DNA of 64,000 nt from JBCCLJ01 sp039026915 (GTDB taxonomy: Bacteria; Acidobacteriota; Thermoanaerobaculia; Multivoradales; Multivoraceae), in the NCBI GenBank assembly GCA_039026915.1, contig JBCCLJ010000004.1, positions 23,507 through 87,506 of the forward strand. Reading direction: 5' to 3'. Below, in pieces: positions 8,039-16,249 of this stretch. The number at the start of each line of letters is the position of its first letter. Position 1 is the stretch's first letter. The notes beneath the pieces are model-generated. The model had not been told where the DNA came from, made no database searches, and worked only from the letters and a program-made list of their open reading frames with translations. The position numbers were made by a program, and so were the translations under genes.

Positions 8039-9970
8039 ATGAGTACACGTTCGACGGCATGGCACCGCTTGCCCCTGACTCTCGCGATGTTGGTTCTGTT
8101 CGCCTGCCAGCCCCCCGAAACCACCGACGAGGCCGCGACCCTCGCTGACCCGCGGCTCAATCTCGCGCTCAACGACATCCAGGTCTTCGGCAGCCACAAC
8201 AGCTACAAGGAAGCGATCGCGCCGGCGCTGCTGGCCGCCTACTCCGCCGACAGTCCGGAGACAGCCGCGTCGCTCGACTATTGGCACCCGTCGCTCACCG
8301 AGCAGCTCGACCTCGGCCTGCGCAAGCTCGAGCTTGACGTCTTCTACGACCCGGAGGGCGGGCGCTACGCCGCACCGTCGGGCTTCGGCTGGGCGGAGGA
8401 GATCGGCGCCGGGTCGCGCCGGCTATTCGATCTCGAAGGCGAGCTGGATCGTTCCGGCTTCAAGGTGCTGCACGTGCAGGACCTCGACTTTCGCTCGAAC
8501 TGCTCGTCGCTGACCGCCTGCCTGCTCGAGCTGCGGGCTTGGTCGGAGAGTCGGCCGGGGCATCTTCCCGTGGTGATCACGGTGAACACCAAGGATCAGG
8601 TCATCGAGCGCGACGGCTTCGTGCGGCCGCTGCCGTTCGACGCTGTAGCGCTGCGCGCGCTCGACGCGGAGATCCTGCGCGTGCTCGGCAGCCAGCGGCT
8701 GATCACCCCGGACAACGTGCGGCGCAGCTCGGCGACGCTGGCTGAGGCGGTCGTCGAGCGCGGCTGGCCGACGCTGCAGCGGGCGGCCGGTCGGTTTCTC
8801 TGGGTCCTCGATCAGGGCGGCGAGATCCTCGAGAGCTACCTCGACGGTGACGACACGCTCGCGGGGCGCGTCTTCTTCGTCAACGTGCCGCTCGACCATC
8901 CGGCCTCGGCGGTGCGCATCCTGAACGATCCCGTCGGGCAGGCGGAGGAGATCGCAGAGCACGCGCGTGCCGGGCGGCTCGTGCGCACGCGCGCCGACGC
9001 CAACACCGAGGAGGCTCGCACCGGTGATGTGTCGCGCCGCGAGGCGGCCTTCGCCTCGGGTGCGCAGCTCGTCAGCACGGACTACTACCTTCCCGAGCAG
9101 TCGCCGACGGACTACCTGGTGAGTCTCCCGGGGAGCCCGGGCATCGTGGCGCGCTGCCTGCTGCAGCGAACAGCCGATCCCTGCGAGATCGCGCCGGTGG
9201 AGAAGATCGAGACGCCGGTGCGCCTCATCGCGCACCGCGGCGGCGTCGTCGATGAGGCGACGCCGGAGAACAGTCGTGCGGCGATCGAGAAGGCGGTCGC
9301 CGAGGGCTACTGGATGGTGGAGGTGGACCTGCGTCTGACGGCAGACGGCGAGATCGTCGCGCATCACGACGAGACGCTGTCGCGGATCTACGGTGACTCG
9401 CGCCGCGTCGACGGAGTGAAGCGCGTCGACCTCGAGGCGCTACGCATGCGCATCGGCGGTGAGCCGCCGCTCTTCTTCGACGAGCTGCTGACGCTGCTGC
9501 GGGGCCGTCTGCAGATCATGCTCGACTTCAAGACGCCGAACGTCGCGCGGGAGGTCTTCGTCGAGATGGCGGACACGCTCGAGGCGAACGACCTGCTCGA
9601 TGATGCCTACGTGATTGGCTCCAAGGAGTCACGCGCTGCTTTCGAAGGTCGAGCGCGCGTCGGCGTCTCGGCGGACCGTCTCGAGTCGCTGGCGGCTCGA
9701 GGGGGGCCTGTCGAGGGCTACTTCTTCTTTCGGCACGGACGAGACCTCACCTCCTACGACGTGCTGCGCGCGCTCGAGCTGCGCCTGCCGATCGTGCCAT
9801 CGGTGAACCTCTTCCACTATGCGGATCTGAAAGAGGGCCCCGGCGGCGGAGCGGAAGTGGCTCGCCTGGCGGCGAAGCGCGATCTCGACCGTCTAAGCCG
9901 CTGGGGCGTGACCGACTTTCAGATCGACTCGGTGTACGGCGACGCGCTCTCGGGCGCGGACGCCCCCTGA
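8039..9970 (+). CDS. Lipoprotein with fused PI-PLC-like and glycerophosphodiester phosphodiesterase domains
   Basis: 643 residues. The start is ATG 8039 with GGAGGAG upstream. A lipoprotein signal ends in LVLFAC. Residues 45-400 resemble the Ca2+-dependent phosphoinositide-specific PLC family: FGSHNSYK with a catalytic-type His, LELDVFYDPEGG, then HVQDLDFRSNC. Residues 405-640 are a complete GDPD domain: LIAHRGG, PENSRAAIEKA, VEVDLRLTADG, IVAHHDETL and LDFKTPN. Both domains are TIM barrels that cleave phosphodiester bonds by acid/base catalysis. The fused, membrane-anchored protein probably degrades lipid head groups or glycerophosphodiesters outside the inner membrane. It stands alone on the plus strand, divergent from the nucleotidyltransferase pair. 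The GDPD assignment is firm; the substrate of the first domain is unknown. Confidence 0.9.
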   Translation: MSTRSTAWHRLPLTLAMLVLFACQPPETTDEAATLADPRLNLALNDIQVFGSHNSYKEAIAPALLAAYSADSPETAASLDYWHPSLTEQLDLGLRKLELDVFYDPEGGRYAAPSGFGWAEEIGAGSRRLFDLEGELDRSGFKVLHVQDLDFRSNCSSLTACLLELRAWSESRPGHLPVVITVNTKDQVIERDGFVRPLPFDAVALRALDAEILRVLGSQRLITPDNVRRSSATLAEAVVERGWPTLQRAAGRFLWVLDQGGEILESYLDGDDTLAGRVFFVNVPLDHPASAVRILNDPVGQAEEIAEHARAGRLVRTRADANTEEARTGDVSRREAAFASGAQLVSTDYYLPEQSPTDYLVSLPGSPGIVARCLLQRTADPCEIAPVEKIETPVRLIAHRGGVVDEATPENSRAAIEKAVAEGYWMVEVDLRLTADGEIVAHHDETLSRIYGDSRRVDGVKRVDLEALRMRIGGEPPLFFDELLTLLRGRLQIMLDFKTPNVAREVFVEMADTLEANDLLDDAYVIGSKESRAAFEGRARVGVSADRLESLAARGGPVEGYFFFRHGRDLTSYDVLRALELRLPIVPSVNLFHYADLKEGPGGGAEVARLAAKRDLDRLSRWGVTDFQIDSVYGDALSGADAP

Positions 9971-10016
9971 TCGCGCCTGGGACCAACGACTCCAACGGGC
10001 TGATAGCTTGCCGACC

Positions 10017-10472
10017 ATGGCAGCCCTCGAGACCGCGCTCGTCAAGGCCGAGCGCATCGGCGTGCGCAACGCCAAGCGGCACATCTTTCTTTGTGCCGAC
10101 ACGACGAAGCCGAAGTGCTGCGCGCCGGAGCGTGGACGCGAGGCCTGGGCCTTTCTCAAGAATCGCCTGCGGGAGCTCGGCCTCTTCGACAGCGGCGAGG
10201 TGCTGCGCACGCGTGCGGACTGCCTGCGTATCTGCTCGAACGGTCCGATTGCCGTCGTCTATCCGGAGGGCGTCTGGTACCACAGCTGCGATCCGCCCGT
10301 GCTCGAGCGCATCCTGCAGGAGCACGTCCTGGGCGGTCGTCCGGTCGAGGAGTTTCAGCTCCTGGAGCGTTCTCTCGAGGGCGGAGAGATCGAACCGGGT
10401 GAGCCCGATGTGAAGCTGCCAAGGGGCGCCGGCGCGGGAGCGCGGTCAGCTCCTGAGCATCGTCAGTCATAG
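10017..10472 (+). CDS. Thioredoxin-like [2Fe-2S] ferredoxin
   Basis: 151 residues from ATG 10017 (a TTG three codons earlier is possible). It has the cysteine pattern of thioredoxin-fold 2Fe-2S ferredoxins: HIFLCADTTKPKCC near the N-terminus and DCLRICSNGP in the second half, followed by the family's IAVVYPEGVWY. The C-terminus HVLGGRPVEEF is also characteristic. The last 25 residues are low complexity. It is expected to be a soluble electron carrier; no redox partner is nearby. Its 3' end overlaps the convergent imuB stop by 10 bases. Confidence 0.9.
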   Translation: MAALETALVKAERIGVRNAKRHIFLCADTTKPKCCAPERGREAWAFLKNRLRELGLFDSGEVLRTRADCLRICSNGPIAVVYPEGVWYHSCDPPVLERILQEHVLGGRPVEEFQLLERSLEGGEIEPGEPDVKLPRGAGAGARSAPEHRQS

Positions 10473-12274
10473 ATGCCGTCGGCGAACCACCGTCCGTCAA
10501 GCCGATCTCGATAGATGCGGTACAGCCCACCGCTCTGCAGCTCGACGTCCCAGTAGTCGCGCTCGACCCGCGACTCGGACCACCACTGCTCTTCGAGTTC
10601 CCAGGGGCCTGAGGCGACGCGGATGCGGCCTTTGATCTTGAGCTGCTTCCTCTTGGAACCCTCCCCTTCGGTTTCGACCGGCTCTTCGCTTTCGCGAATC
10701 TCCAACGGTCGCGGGCGCCTTGCCGGGGCGCGACGGAAGAGGCCGGGTTGGCGATCGAGGCTGAGGGCTGCGGCGTCTTCGTTGCCGACCTGCTGCGGCG
10801 GAGACGACTGAGGCCGTTCCTCGTTTGTCACCACGTCGATCTCGACTGCCGGCCGCAGCACGCGCACGGCGAGCAGGCCGCGCCCCGGGTCGACCCGCTC
10901 TTTGACTTTGGGCGGCGGTGGCGGCGTGTACTCGACGAGTCGGAAACGTTCGGGGCTGTGGCCGTCCTGGGTGCGCGGCGAGCCGACCCGCCCCGGTCCG
11001 AGCAGGGTGAAGAGACGCGCCAGCGTCGTCGCGAGCCGGTCCGGTGAGAGCGACGCCGGGCCGAGTAGAGAGAGCTGAGCGAGCTTGGCGGCGTCGGGGT
11101 GCGCGGTGAGAGCGAAGCCGGTGACCGGAGCGCCGGCCGGGTGCGCTTCGAGGTCGAGACGCAGCAGCGTCAGCAGCGTCTTTACCTCGCGCGTCGGCGA
11201 CGGCAGATCGATGCTGCGCTCCCAGAAGCCGTCGGGCTCGAGCTGCAGCGAGAGCTCGAGACGCCGGCAGCCGAGGCCGCGACGGTCGAGGCGCTCGACG
11301 AGGCGCTCGAGCGCGGTGCGCGCGACGAACAGCAGCGCCTCCAGATTGACGATAGGCCATTCGAGCGTCATGCCCTCGCGAAAGGTCTGTGGAGGCTCGC
11401 GGGCGATGAGCGGCTTCGGGTCGATGCCCCGCGCCACCGTATGCAGCTGCTGGCCGAGCTGTCCGAGCCGGCTCGCGACTTCGTTCTTCGGCAGCTTGGC
11501 GAACTCGCCGATGGAACCGATGCCCCAGCGCTTCAGCGTCTCGGCGACTTCGGCCTCCGGGCTCAAGCGATGCAGGGGCAGCGGCGCCAGGAAGAGCGCT
11601 TCTTCTCCCGGAGCGACGATCGTCGGTGAGTTGGGCAGGCCGGCAGCGACGCGCGCCGCCATCTTGCTCGAGGCGATGCCGAGACGTGCCGGCAGGCCGA
11701 CCTGCTGCAGAGCCTTCAGCAGGTGCTCGCCGAAGTTCTGTTCGATCTCGGCGCTCCACTGCGTTGTTGAGGCTTCCTTCGCTTCGAGCGTGCTGGCGAA
11801 GTGCCGCTCGATGCCGCGCAGCTCGAGATACGCCAACCCTCCCCCCGCGTTCTCGACGCGAGGCGAGTAGCGGTCGATGACTTCGAGAAGAACCTCCTGG
11901 GCGGTGCGCTCGGACTCCGGATCGCGCGCGCGAGCGACCAGCTTCGGCAGGCGGGCGCGTGCCTGCGGCAGGGTCATACCCGGTTTGAGGCCCGCTTTGC
12001 GGGCGACCTTGGATGCCGCGACGATGCGCGCCGTCTGCCCGTTGCCTTCGAAGATGGCGACGCCCTCGCGCTGCAGCTCCGGCTCGCAGCGGAGACGTGC
12101 AGCGAGCGGAAAGAGCGGCAGGGCGATGCAGGCGATGCGGTGCCGCGTCTGCTGCTGCCTCTTTCTGTGGGCGCGCGCCGCGCGCGCTTTGCCGATCGCC
12201 TGCTGGGCGCGTTTACGGGACGGCCTGGCGAGATCCTTGGCGGCGAGGGGGCGCGGTGGGCGACTGGCGGGCAT
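10463..12274 (-). CDS. imuB: ImuB, catalytically inactive Y-family polymerase subunit of the mutasome
   Basis: 603 residues. The ATG at 12274 overlaps the imuA TGA (TGATG), the usual imuAB coupling; an upstream in-frame ATG (12535) would lie inside imuA. After a basic leader the Y-family fold starts at RIACIALPLFPLAARLR. The acidic metal ligands of the DinB signature (DxD) are absent, as in ImuB. Y-family features follow: ARKAGLKPGMTLPQARARLP, a helix-hairpin-helix region (LKRWGIGSIGEFAKLP) and a little-finger region. The C-terminus RIYRDRLDGRWFADGIYD is a hallmark of ImuB. ImuB bridges DnaE2 and the sliding clamp. The proteobacterial gene order imuA-imuB-dnaE2 is broken here, with dnaE2 8.6 kb further on. 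Confidence 0.93.
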   Translation of the reverse strand: MPASRPPRPLAAKDLARPSRKRAQQAIGKARAARAHRKRQQQTRHRIACIALPLFPLAARLRCEPELQREGVAIFEGNGQTARIVAASKVARKAGLKPGMTLPQARARLPKLVARARDPESERTAQEVLLEVIDRYSPRVENAGGGLAYLELRGIERHFASTLEAKEASTTQWSAEIEQNFGEHLLKALQQVGLPARLGIASSKMAARVAAGLPNSPTIVAPGEEALFLAPLPLHRLSPEAEVAETLKRWGIGSIGEFAKLPKNEVASRLGQLGQQLHTVARGIDPKPLIAREPPQTFREGMTLEWPIVNLEALLFVARTALERLVERLDRRGLGCRRLELSLQLEPDGFWERSIDLPSPTREVKTLLTLLRLDLEAHPAGAPVTGFALTAHPDAAKLAQLSLLGPASLSPDRLATTLARLFTLLGPGRVGSPRTQDGHSPERFRLVEYTPPPPPKVKERVDPGRGLLAVRVLRPAVEIDVVTNEERPQSSPPQQVGNEDAAALSLDRQPGLFRRAPARRPRPLEIRESEEPVETEGEGSKRKQLKIKGRIRVASGPWELEEQWWSESRVERDYWDVELQSGGLYRIYRDRLDGRWFADGIYD

Positions 12275-13290
12275 CAACGGCCTCCGCGCGAGACGAGGCG
12301 CGGCTTCTGAGACGCCGGTTGCGCCTTCCGACGCGGTCGTGCCGCGACCCGTTCGACGTCGAGATCGGCGAGGCCTTCGCTGGGCAGGCTGAGACCGAAG
12401 CTGCCGGAGAGCAGCGATTCGGCGACGTCCTTCGGCTTGAGTCGCGCGCGCGCCTTCTCGAGTCGCGCGGCGCCGTACACGCCCGCGAGCAGGCTCGGTG
12501 AGCGCTGCTGCCGAGAGCCTGGAGCCCGCCACCACGCCGCACGCCCGCGCGCCACTTCGACGACCGCCGTCGCCGCGGTGCCGCTGGCGCGGTAGGGGCT
12601 CGAGACGAGCAGCGCCCCGCGGTGGCTCTGTGCGGCGCGCGCGAGACGCAGCCAGGCGGCCTCCTGCCCCCGTCCGCCGGGGACCGGGGGCGCGCCCAGG
12701 TCGAGCACGACGAGCGGAAAACCGGTGACGAGCAACAGCTCGGCCGCACCGAGCGCCTGCTTGACGTGCTGCGGCCTGAGCCAGAGCAGACGCTCGAGAC
12801 AGACGCCGGTGCGCTCGGCGATCTGCGGATCGAGGTGGTCGCCAAGATCGACCAGGGCCACCTGCTCACCGTTCTGCGTGGCGAGAGCGAGCGTCGCCTG
12901 CACGAGCGAAAAACGGCCGCTCGTGCGTGCACCCGGTGCACCGAGCACTTCGATCATCTCGCCGCGTGCGACACCGCCTTGCAGAAGCTCGTCGAAGGTC
13001 TCGAGACCGGTGGCGAAGAGCTCGGTGTCGCCGTGAGAACGCGAGCGCACCAGGCGCCGCGCCTTGAAGACCTGGTCCTGCAGTGGGTTTTGCCCGAAGC
13101 CGACCTCGTCGAGTTGGATACATTGCGTATCCGGGTCGAAATCGCCCTCCAACCCGTCGAAATCGCCCTCGAAGGGCGCAAATCCGTCGCTGCCGTAGTC
13201 GTCCTGAGGCGAAAGATCTTCGCGCAACGCTTCTTCGCTGAGCAGCTCCAGGCTGAGGCGGGGGGCGAAAGATGCGTTCGAGTGGGGCAT
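12274..13290 (-). CDS. imuA: ImuA, RecA-like mutasome accessory protein
   Basis: 338 residues from ATG 13290. The N-terminus (residues 15-90) is acidic, with EGDFDGLEGDFDPD-type repeats. The RecA/SulA-like core starts at TGLETFDELLQGGVARGEMIEVLG. A Walker-A-like loop GAPGARTSGRFS is followed by VALVDLGDHLDPQ and LLLVTGFPLVVLDLG, the Walker B region. ImuA regulates and supports ImuB/DnaE2 translesion synthesis. It is the first gene of a two-gene operon with imuB. The promoter carries the same 11-bp-period repeat as dnaE2. Confidence 0.9.
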   Translation of the reverse strand: MPHSNASFAPRLSLELLSEEALREDLSPQDDYGSDGFAPFEGDFDGLEGDFDPDTQCIQLDEVGFGQNPLQDQVFKARRLVRSRSHGDTELFATGLETFDELLQGGVARGEMIEVLGAPGARTSGRFSLVQATLALATQNGEQVALVDLGDHLDPQIAERTGVCLERLLWLRPQHVKQALGAAELLLVTGFPLVVLDLGAPPVPGGRGQEAAWLRLARAAQSHRGALLVSSPYRASGTAATAVVEVARGRAAWWRAPGSRQQRSPSLLAGVYGAARLEKARARLKPKDVAESLLSGSFGLSLPSEGLADLDVERVAARPRRKAQPASQKPRLVSRGGR

Positions 13291-13313
13291 GGATCAGTGT
13301 CGAGTGGGTCATC

Positions 13314-13340
13314 GAGTGTAGGCGTAACTGAGGCGTAAAT
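13314..13340 (-). promoter_or_regulatory. imuA promoter with 11-bp-period direct repeat (candidate DNA-damage operator)
   Basis: Coding strand: ATTTACGC (13340-13333), three bases, AGTTACGC (13329-13322), then TACACT (13320-13315) as a -10-like hexamer followed by CG. The dnaE2 promoter reads ATTTACGC, three bases, ATTTACGC, TATACT, CG. Both sites therefore share the repeat, its period and its placement directly upstream of the -10. The untranslated leader here is about 20 bases. Confidence 0.6.
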
Positions 13341-13403
13341 TCAAGGGGCAAGTTGGGCTTCGATAGCTTGCCTGCAATCGATCCGTTAGCTCGTGGGCGA
13401 TTC

Positions 13404-13498
13404 GGGCCGCTGCGACGCGACCTTTGGCCCGCTTGCCACGTCGGTTGCCGCTACGCCTGCTTCGCGGCATAGCGGCAACGCTCCTCACAATGGCGCGG
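13404..13498 (-). repeat. Dispersed GTCATTGCGAGG-type repeat, copy B (reverse orientation)
   Basis: On the minus strand it reads CATTGTGAGGAGC at one end and GACGTGGCAAGCGGGCC...GTCGCAGCG at the other, matching copies A and C. Its interior holds a perfect 10-bp inverted repeat (GTTGCCGCTA 13444-13453, TAGCGGCAAC 13470-13479) that would fold into a strong hairpin. It lies about 80 bp from copy C in the opposite orientation, so the two form a larger inverted pair in the gap between imuA and the MMPL gene. Confidence 0.6.
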
Positions 13499-13575
13499 AA
13501 GGGATCGCGGCATTCTCTTCACCGACAGACAAGTGGAACGCCACTGCCAGATCCAGAGCAGCTCGATCTCTACCG

Positions 13576-13634
13576 CGTCATTGCGAGGTTCATCTGACGT
13601 GGCAATCGGACCCAAGGCCGTGCCGCAGCGACCC
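13576..13634 (+). repeat. Dispersed GTCATTGCGAGG...GACGTGGCAATCGG repeat, copy C
   Basis: GTCATTGCGAGG at 13577-13588, then GACGTGGCAATCGG and CCAAGGCCGTGCCGCAGCGA. This is the shortest and cleanest of the three copies and matches the classic 'CATTGCGAGG...GTGGCAATC' intergenic repeat found in many bacterial lineages. No transposase is nearby. Confidence 0.6.
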
Positions 13635-13760
13635 GGTGTCTCAAGAAACGAGAGCACGCCCTAAGCGCAACGCACGCTGAAAGGACAAGTGCTCCCTGCC
13701 GGCCGAAGTTTTCTTGACCCGTGCATCGGGATCCCCTTCGCCATCGAAACTCTCCTCGGT

Positions 13761-13777
13761 CGCGTGGTAGACACGCG
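13761..13777 (+). promoter_or_regulatory. Inverted repeat CGCGTG-N5-CACGCG just upstream of the MMPL gene
   Basis: A perfect 6-bp inverted repeat with a 5-bp spacer ends nine bases before the ATG at 13786. It could be an operator (TetR-like size) or an RNA hairpin near the ribosome-binding site. No regulator gene is adjacent. Confidence 0.3.
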
Positions 13778-13785
13778 GGAACGTC

Positions 13786-16098
13786 ATGTTGCGCGAAGGA
13801 CTCAGAGAATTGGCCCGCTTTGCGGTGCGCCGTCCGTGGACGCTCATTGCGCTCTGCTCGGTTCTGCCGCTGCTGCTCGGACTGACGCTCGTACGCGTGC
13901 CGATCGACCTCAGCTTCACTGGCATCATGAACCGCGCCGACCCGCAGGTGGCGCTCTACTTCGACGTCAGCCGCGAGTACCAGCTCGGTGGCTCGCTGCT
14001 CGTTCTCCTCGAGGCGCATCTTCCAGAGAACGAGCTCGACGAAGTCGCCGATCGCCTCTCGCAGCGCATCGCGGCGCAGCCCGAAGTGCGCTCGGTCCTG
14101 CCGCCGGTGCCCGACGAGTGGTTTCTCGATCACGCTCCCTGGCTCGTCGACCGGGAGACCTTCGACGCGTGGACCGGGGCGGTGCGTGACCCGGCGGACG
14201 CTGCGGCGCGCGAGCAGCTGCAGAGCTCGCTCGAACGCCTGCGCGACGAGTGGCAGAGCGCCAAGGTGGAGGGCGCACGGCTGCTGCAGGTAGCGCTGCT
14301 CAACGATCCGCTCGACGAGGGCTTGGCCGGTCAGTCGTTCTTTCGCCTGCGCGAAGTCATCGAGGCGGAAGTTCCCGCCAACGTCACCGTCTCGTTTGCC
14401 GGCATGCCCGCGGTGGGCGCCGAGGATCAGGCGCGCACGCTCGGCATCATTCGTCGCCTGACGCCGCTCAGCCTGGTGCTCGTGCTGCTGCTCTTTCGCT
14501 TCGTCGAGCGACGCGTTCTCGGCCTGCTCAGCGTCGCGCTGCCGCTCTTGCTCTCGGTCGTCGCGACGCTCGGCGTCATCGGTCTGGTGACCGGCCGGCT
14601 GACGGTGATGGAGACCTTCTTCGGCGTCACCGTCTTCGGCCTGGGGATCGACTTCGCCGTGCACCTGCTCGTGCGCCAGCGCGAAGAACGATCGCGAGGC
14701 TTGGGGCTCGAAGAGGCTCTGCGTGCCAACCTCGCGGGCACCGGTCGCGGCATCGTCGCCGGCGGTCTGACGACGGCGGCAGCCTTCTTCGTGGTCTCGC
14801 TGGCGCCCGACCCGATTGCCCTTCACCTCGGGCTCTCTGGCGGCACTGGCCTCTTCTTCTGCCTGTTCTTCATGGTGTCGCTGCTGCCCGCGCTCTGGAC
14901 GCTGCAGGAGCGGCACCACGAAGGAGACGAAGCGAAGGCGCTCCTGGTGCCGGCCAAGCCGCTGAACGTGCCCTACCTCTCGCACGTCACCGCCTGGTCC
15001 GTACGGCGCCCGACGCGCTGCCTGATTCTCGGCGCTCTGGTGCTGGCGGGTGCGCTCGCTGGCCTGCCGCGTTTGCAGGTCGAGACGAACATCAACAAGG
15101 TCTTCAACCGCGAGGTGCCGTCGGTCGAGACCGTGAGGCGTGTGCGCGAGATGTTTCGCTTGAGCGGCGCACCGTGGCTCCTCGGTACATCGACGGTCGA
15201 AGAGGCTGCGTCGGCGTCGAGCGAGCTGCTGGCCTCGGAGCGCTTTCACCGCACGGTGAGCGTTGCGAGCTTCGTCAGCAGCGACGACGCCGAGATCGAG
15301 CGGCGTCGCAAGACGCTCGAAGAGATCGCCCCCCAGGTCGACGAGCGTCTCGGCGCGGTGGCTCTGCTCGCGGGCTTCGGCGGCGGCTCGGCGGAGCAGC
15401 TGCGCCAGGGACTCGAACCGCTCAAGACCGCACTCGCCGTCGGGCCGCCGACGGTCGACAGCCTGCCCGAGGGCTTACGTCAGCGACTCATTGCACCGAA
15501 CGGCGACTACCTCGTGCTCGCCTACTCGAAGGGCGATACCTTCGACTCGAAGGGCGCGCGTCTCGACCGCCGCGCCGCGCAGGAGGTGTCGCCGCGCGCC
15601 ACGGGCATCAGCGCCCTGCTCGAAGCGATCATGCTCGGCGACCGCCCTTGGATCTTCTGGGTGGGACTCGGCATCGCGGTCGTCGTCGGCAGCATCCTGA
15701 TGCTCGACTTTCGCGACGTTCGCCTGGCGCTGCTGGCGCTCGTGCCCGTGCTCTTCGGCCTCGTCGTCACCGTCGGTGCGCTCTGCTGGTTCGGTGTGTC
15801 GTTCAACATCATGACGATCACCGTGGCGCCGCTCATCATCGGCCTGGGCGTGGACGACGGCATTCACGTGGTGCACCGCATCTGGGAAGACCGCCGCGTG
15901 CCGATCGACGTCGCTACCGCCGCAGTGGGTCGCGCCATCGTCATGACGACGTTGACGACCTGCTCGAGCTTCGGCGTGCTGCTCTTCAGCGATCACCCGG
16001 GCATCGAGAGCATGGCGCTCGTCATGCTCATCGGCCTGCCGGTCTGCTTGGCTGCGTCGGTGACCGTGCTGCCGGCACTCGCGCAGCGGTGGCTCTGA
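13786..16098 (+). CDS. MMPL/RND-family exporter (hopanoid-transport HpnN-like)
   Basis: 770 residues. Two equal halves each have an N-terminal membrane helix, a large periplasmic loop and a five-helix bundle, the MMPL plan. The first bundle includes TFFGVTVFGLGIDFAVHLLVR and the second ITVAPLIIGLGVDDGIHVVHR; both carry the GLGxD proton-relay motif. The N-terminus (ARFAVRRPWTLIALCSVLPLLLGL) is a typical first helix. Such proteins export lipids or hopanoids from the inner membrane. The next gene downstream (151 bp later, same strand) encodes a secreted protein that may work with it. There is no adaptor or outer-membrane partner, as usual for MMPL proteins. Confidence 0.9.
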   Translation: MLREGLRELARFAVRRPWTLIALCSVLPLLLGLTLVRVPIDLSFTGIMNRADPQVALYFDVSREYQLGGSLLVLLEAHLPENELDEVADRLSQRIAAQPEVRSVLPPVPDEWFLDHAPWLVDRETFDAWTGAVRDPADAAAREQLQSSLERLRDEWQSAKVEGARLLQVALLNDPLDEGLAGQSFFRLREVIEAEVPANVTVSFAGMPAVGAEDQARTLGIIRRLTPLSLVLVLLLFRFVERRVLGLLSVALPLLLSVVATLGVIGLVTGRLTVMETFFGVTVFGLGIDFAVHLLVRQREERSRGLGLEEALRANLAGTGRGIVAGGLTTAAAFFVVSLAPDPIALHLGLSGGTGLFFCLFFMVSLLPALWTLQERHHEGDEAKALLVPAKPLNVPYLSHVTAWSVRRPTRCLILGALVLAGALAGLPRLQVETNINKVFNREVPSVETVRRVREMFRLSGAPWLLGTSTVEEAASASSELLASERFHRTVSVASFVSSDDAEIERRRKTLEEIAPQVDERLGAVALLAGFGGGSAEQLRQGLEPLKTALAVGPPTVDSLPEGLRQRLIAPNGDYLVLAYSKGDTFDSKGARLDRRAAQEVSPRATGISALLEAIMLGDRPWIFWVGLGIAVVVGSILMLDFRDVRLALLALVPVLFGLVVTVGALCWFGVSFNIMTITVAPLIIGLGVDDGIHVVHRIWEDRRVPIDVATAAVGRAIVMTTLTTCSSFGVLLFSDHPGIESMALVMLIGLPVCLAASVTVLPALAQRWL

Positions 16099-16249
16099 GC
16101 CTCAGGCAGGGCCGAGCCGGATTGGGTAGGCTTCGGTTCGCCCTCGTCAAAGACAGCGCCGTGGCGTCGTGCGACGAGAGCCGGCGCGGGGGAGGAGCGA
16201 GCAGAGCGCGTCGAGTATCCGGCGCAGCCGGTTTGTGGAGAGGAAGAGG

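Noticed and set aside
12275..12535. Extended N-terminus for ImuB from an ATG at 12535
   Set aside because: The extra 87 residues are the Arg/Ala-rich shadow of imuA; the ATG at 12274 overlaps the imuA stop in the normal TGATG way.
13570..15249. A 559-codon minus-strand frame opposite the MMPL transporter
   Set aside because: The plus-strand protein has a full MMPL membrane topology; the minus frame is His/Arg/Gln-rich and runs through repeat DNA.
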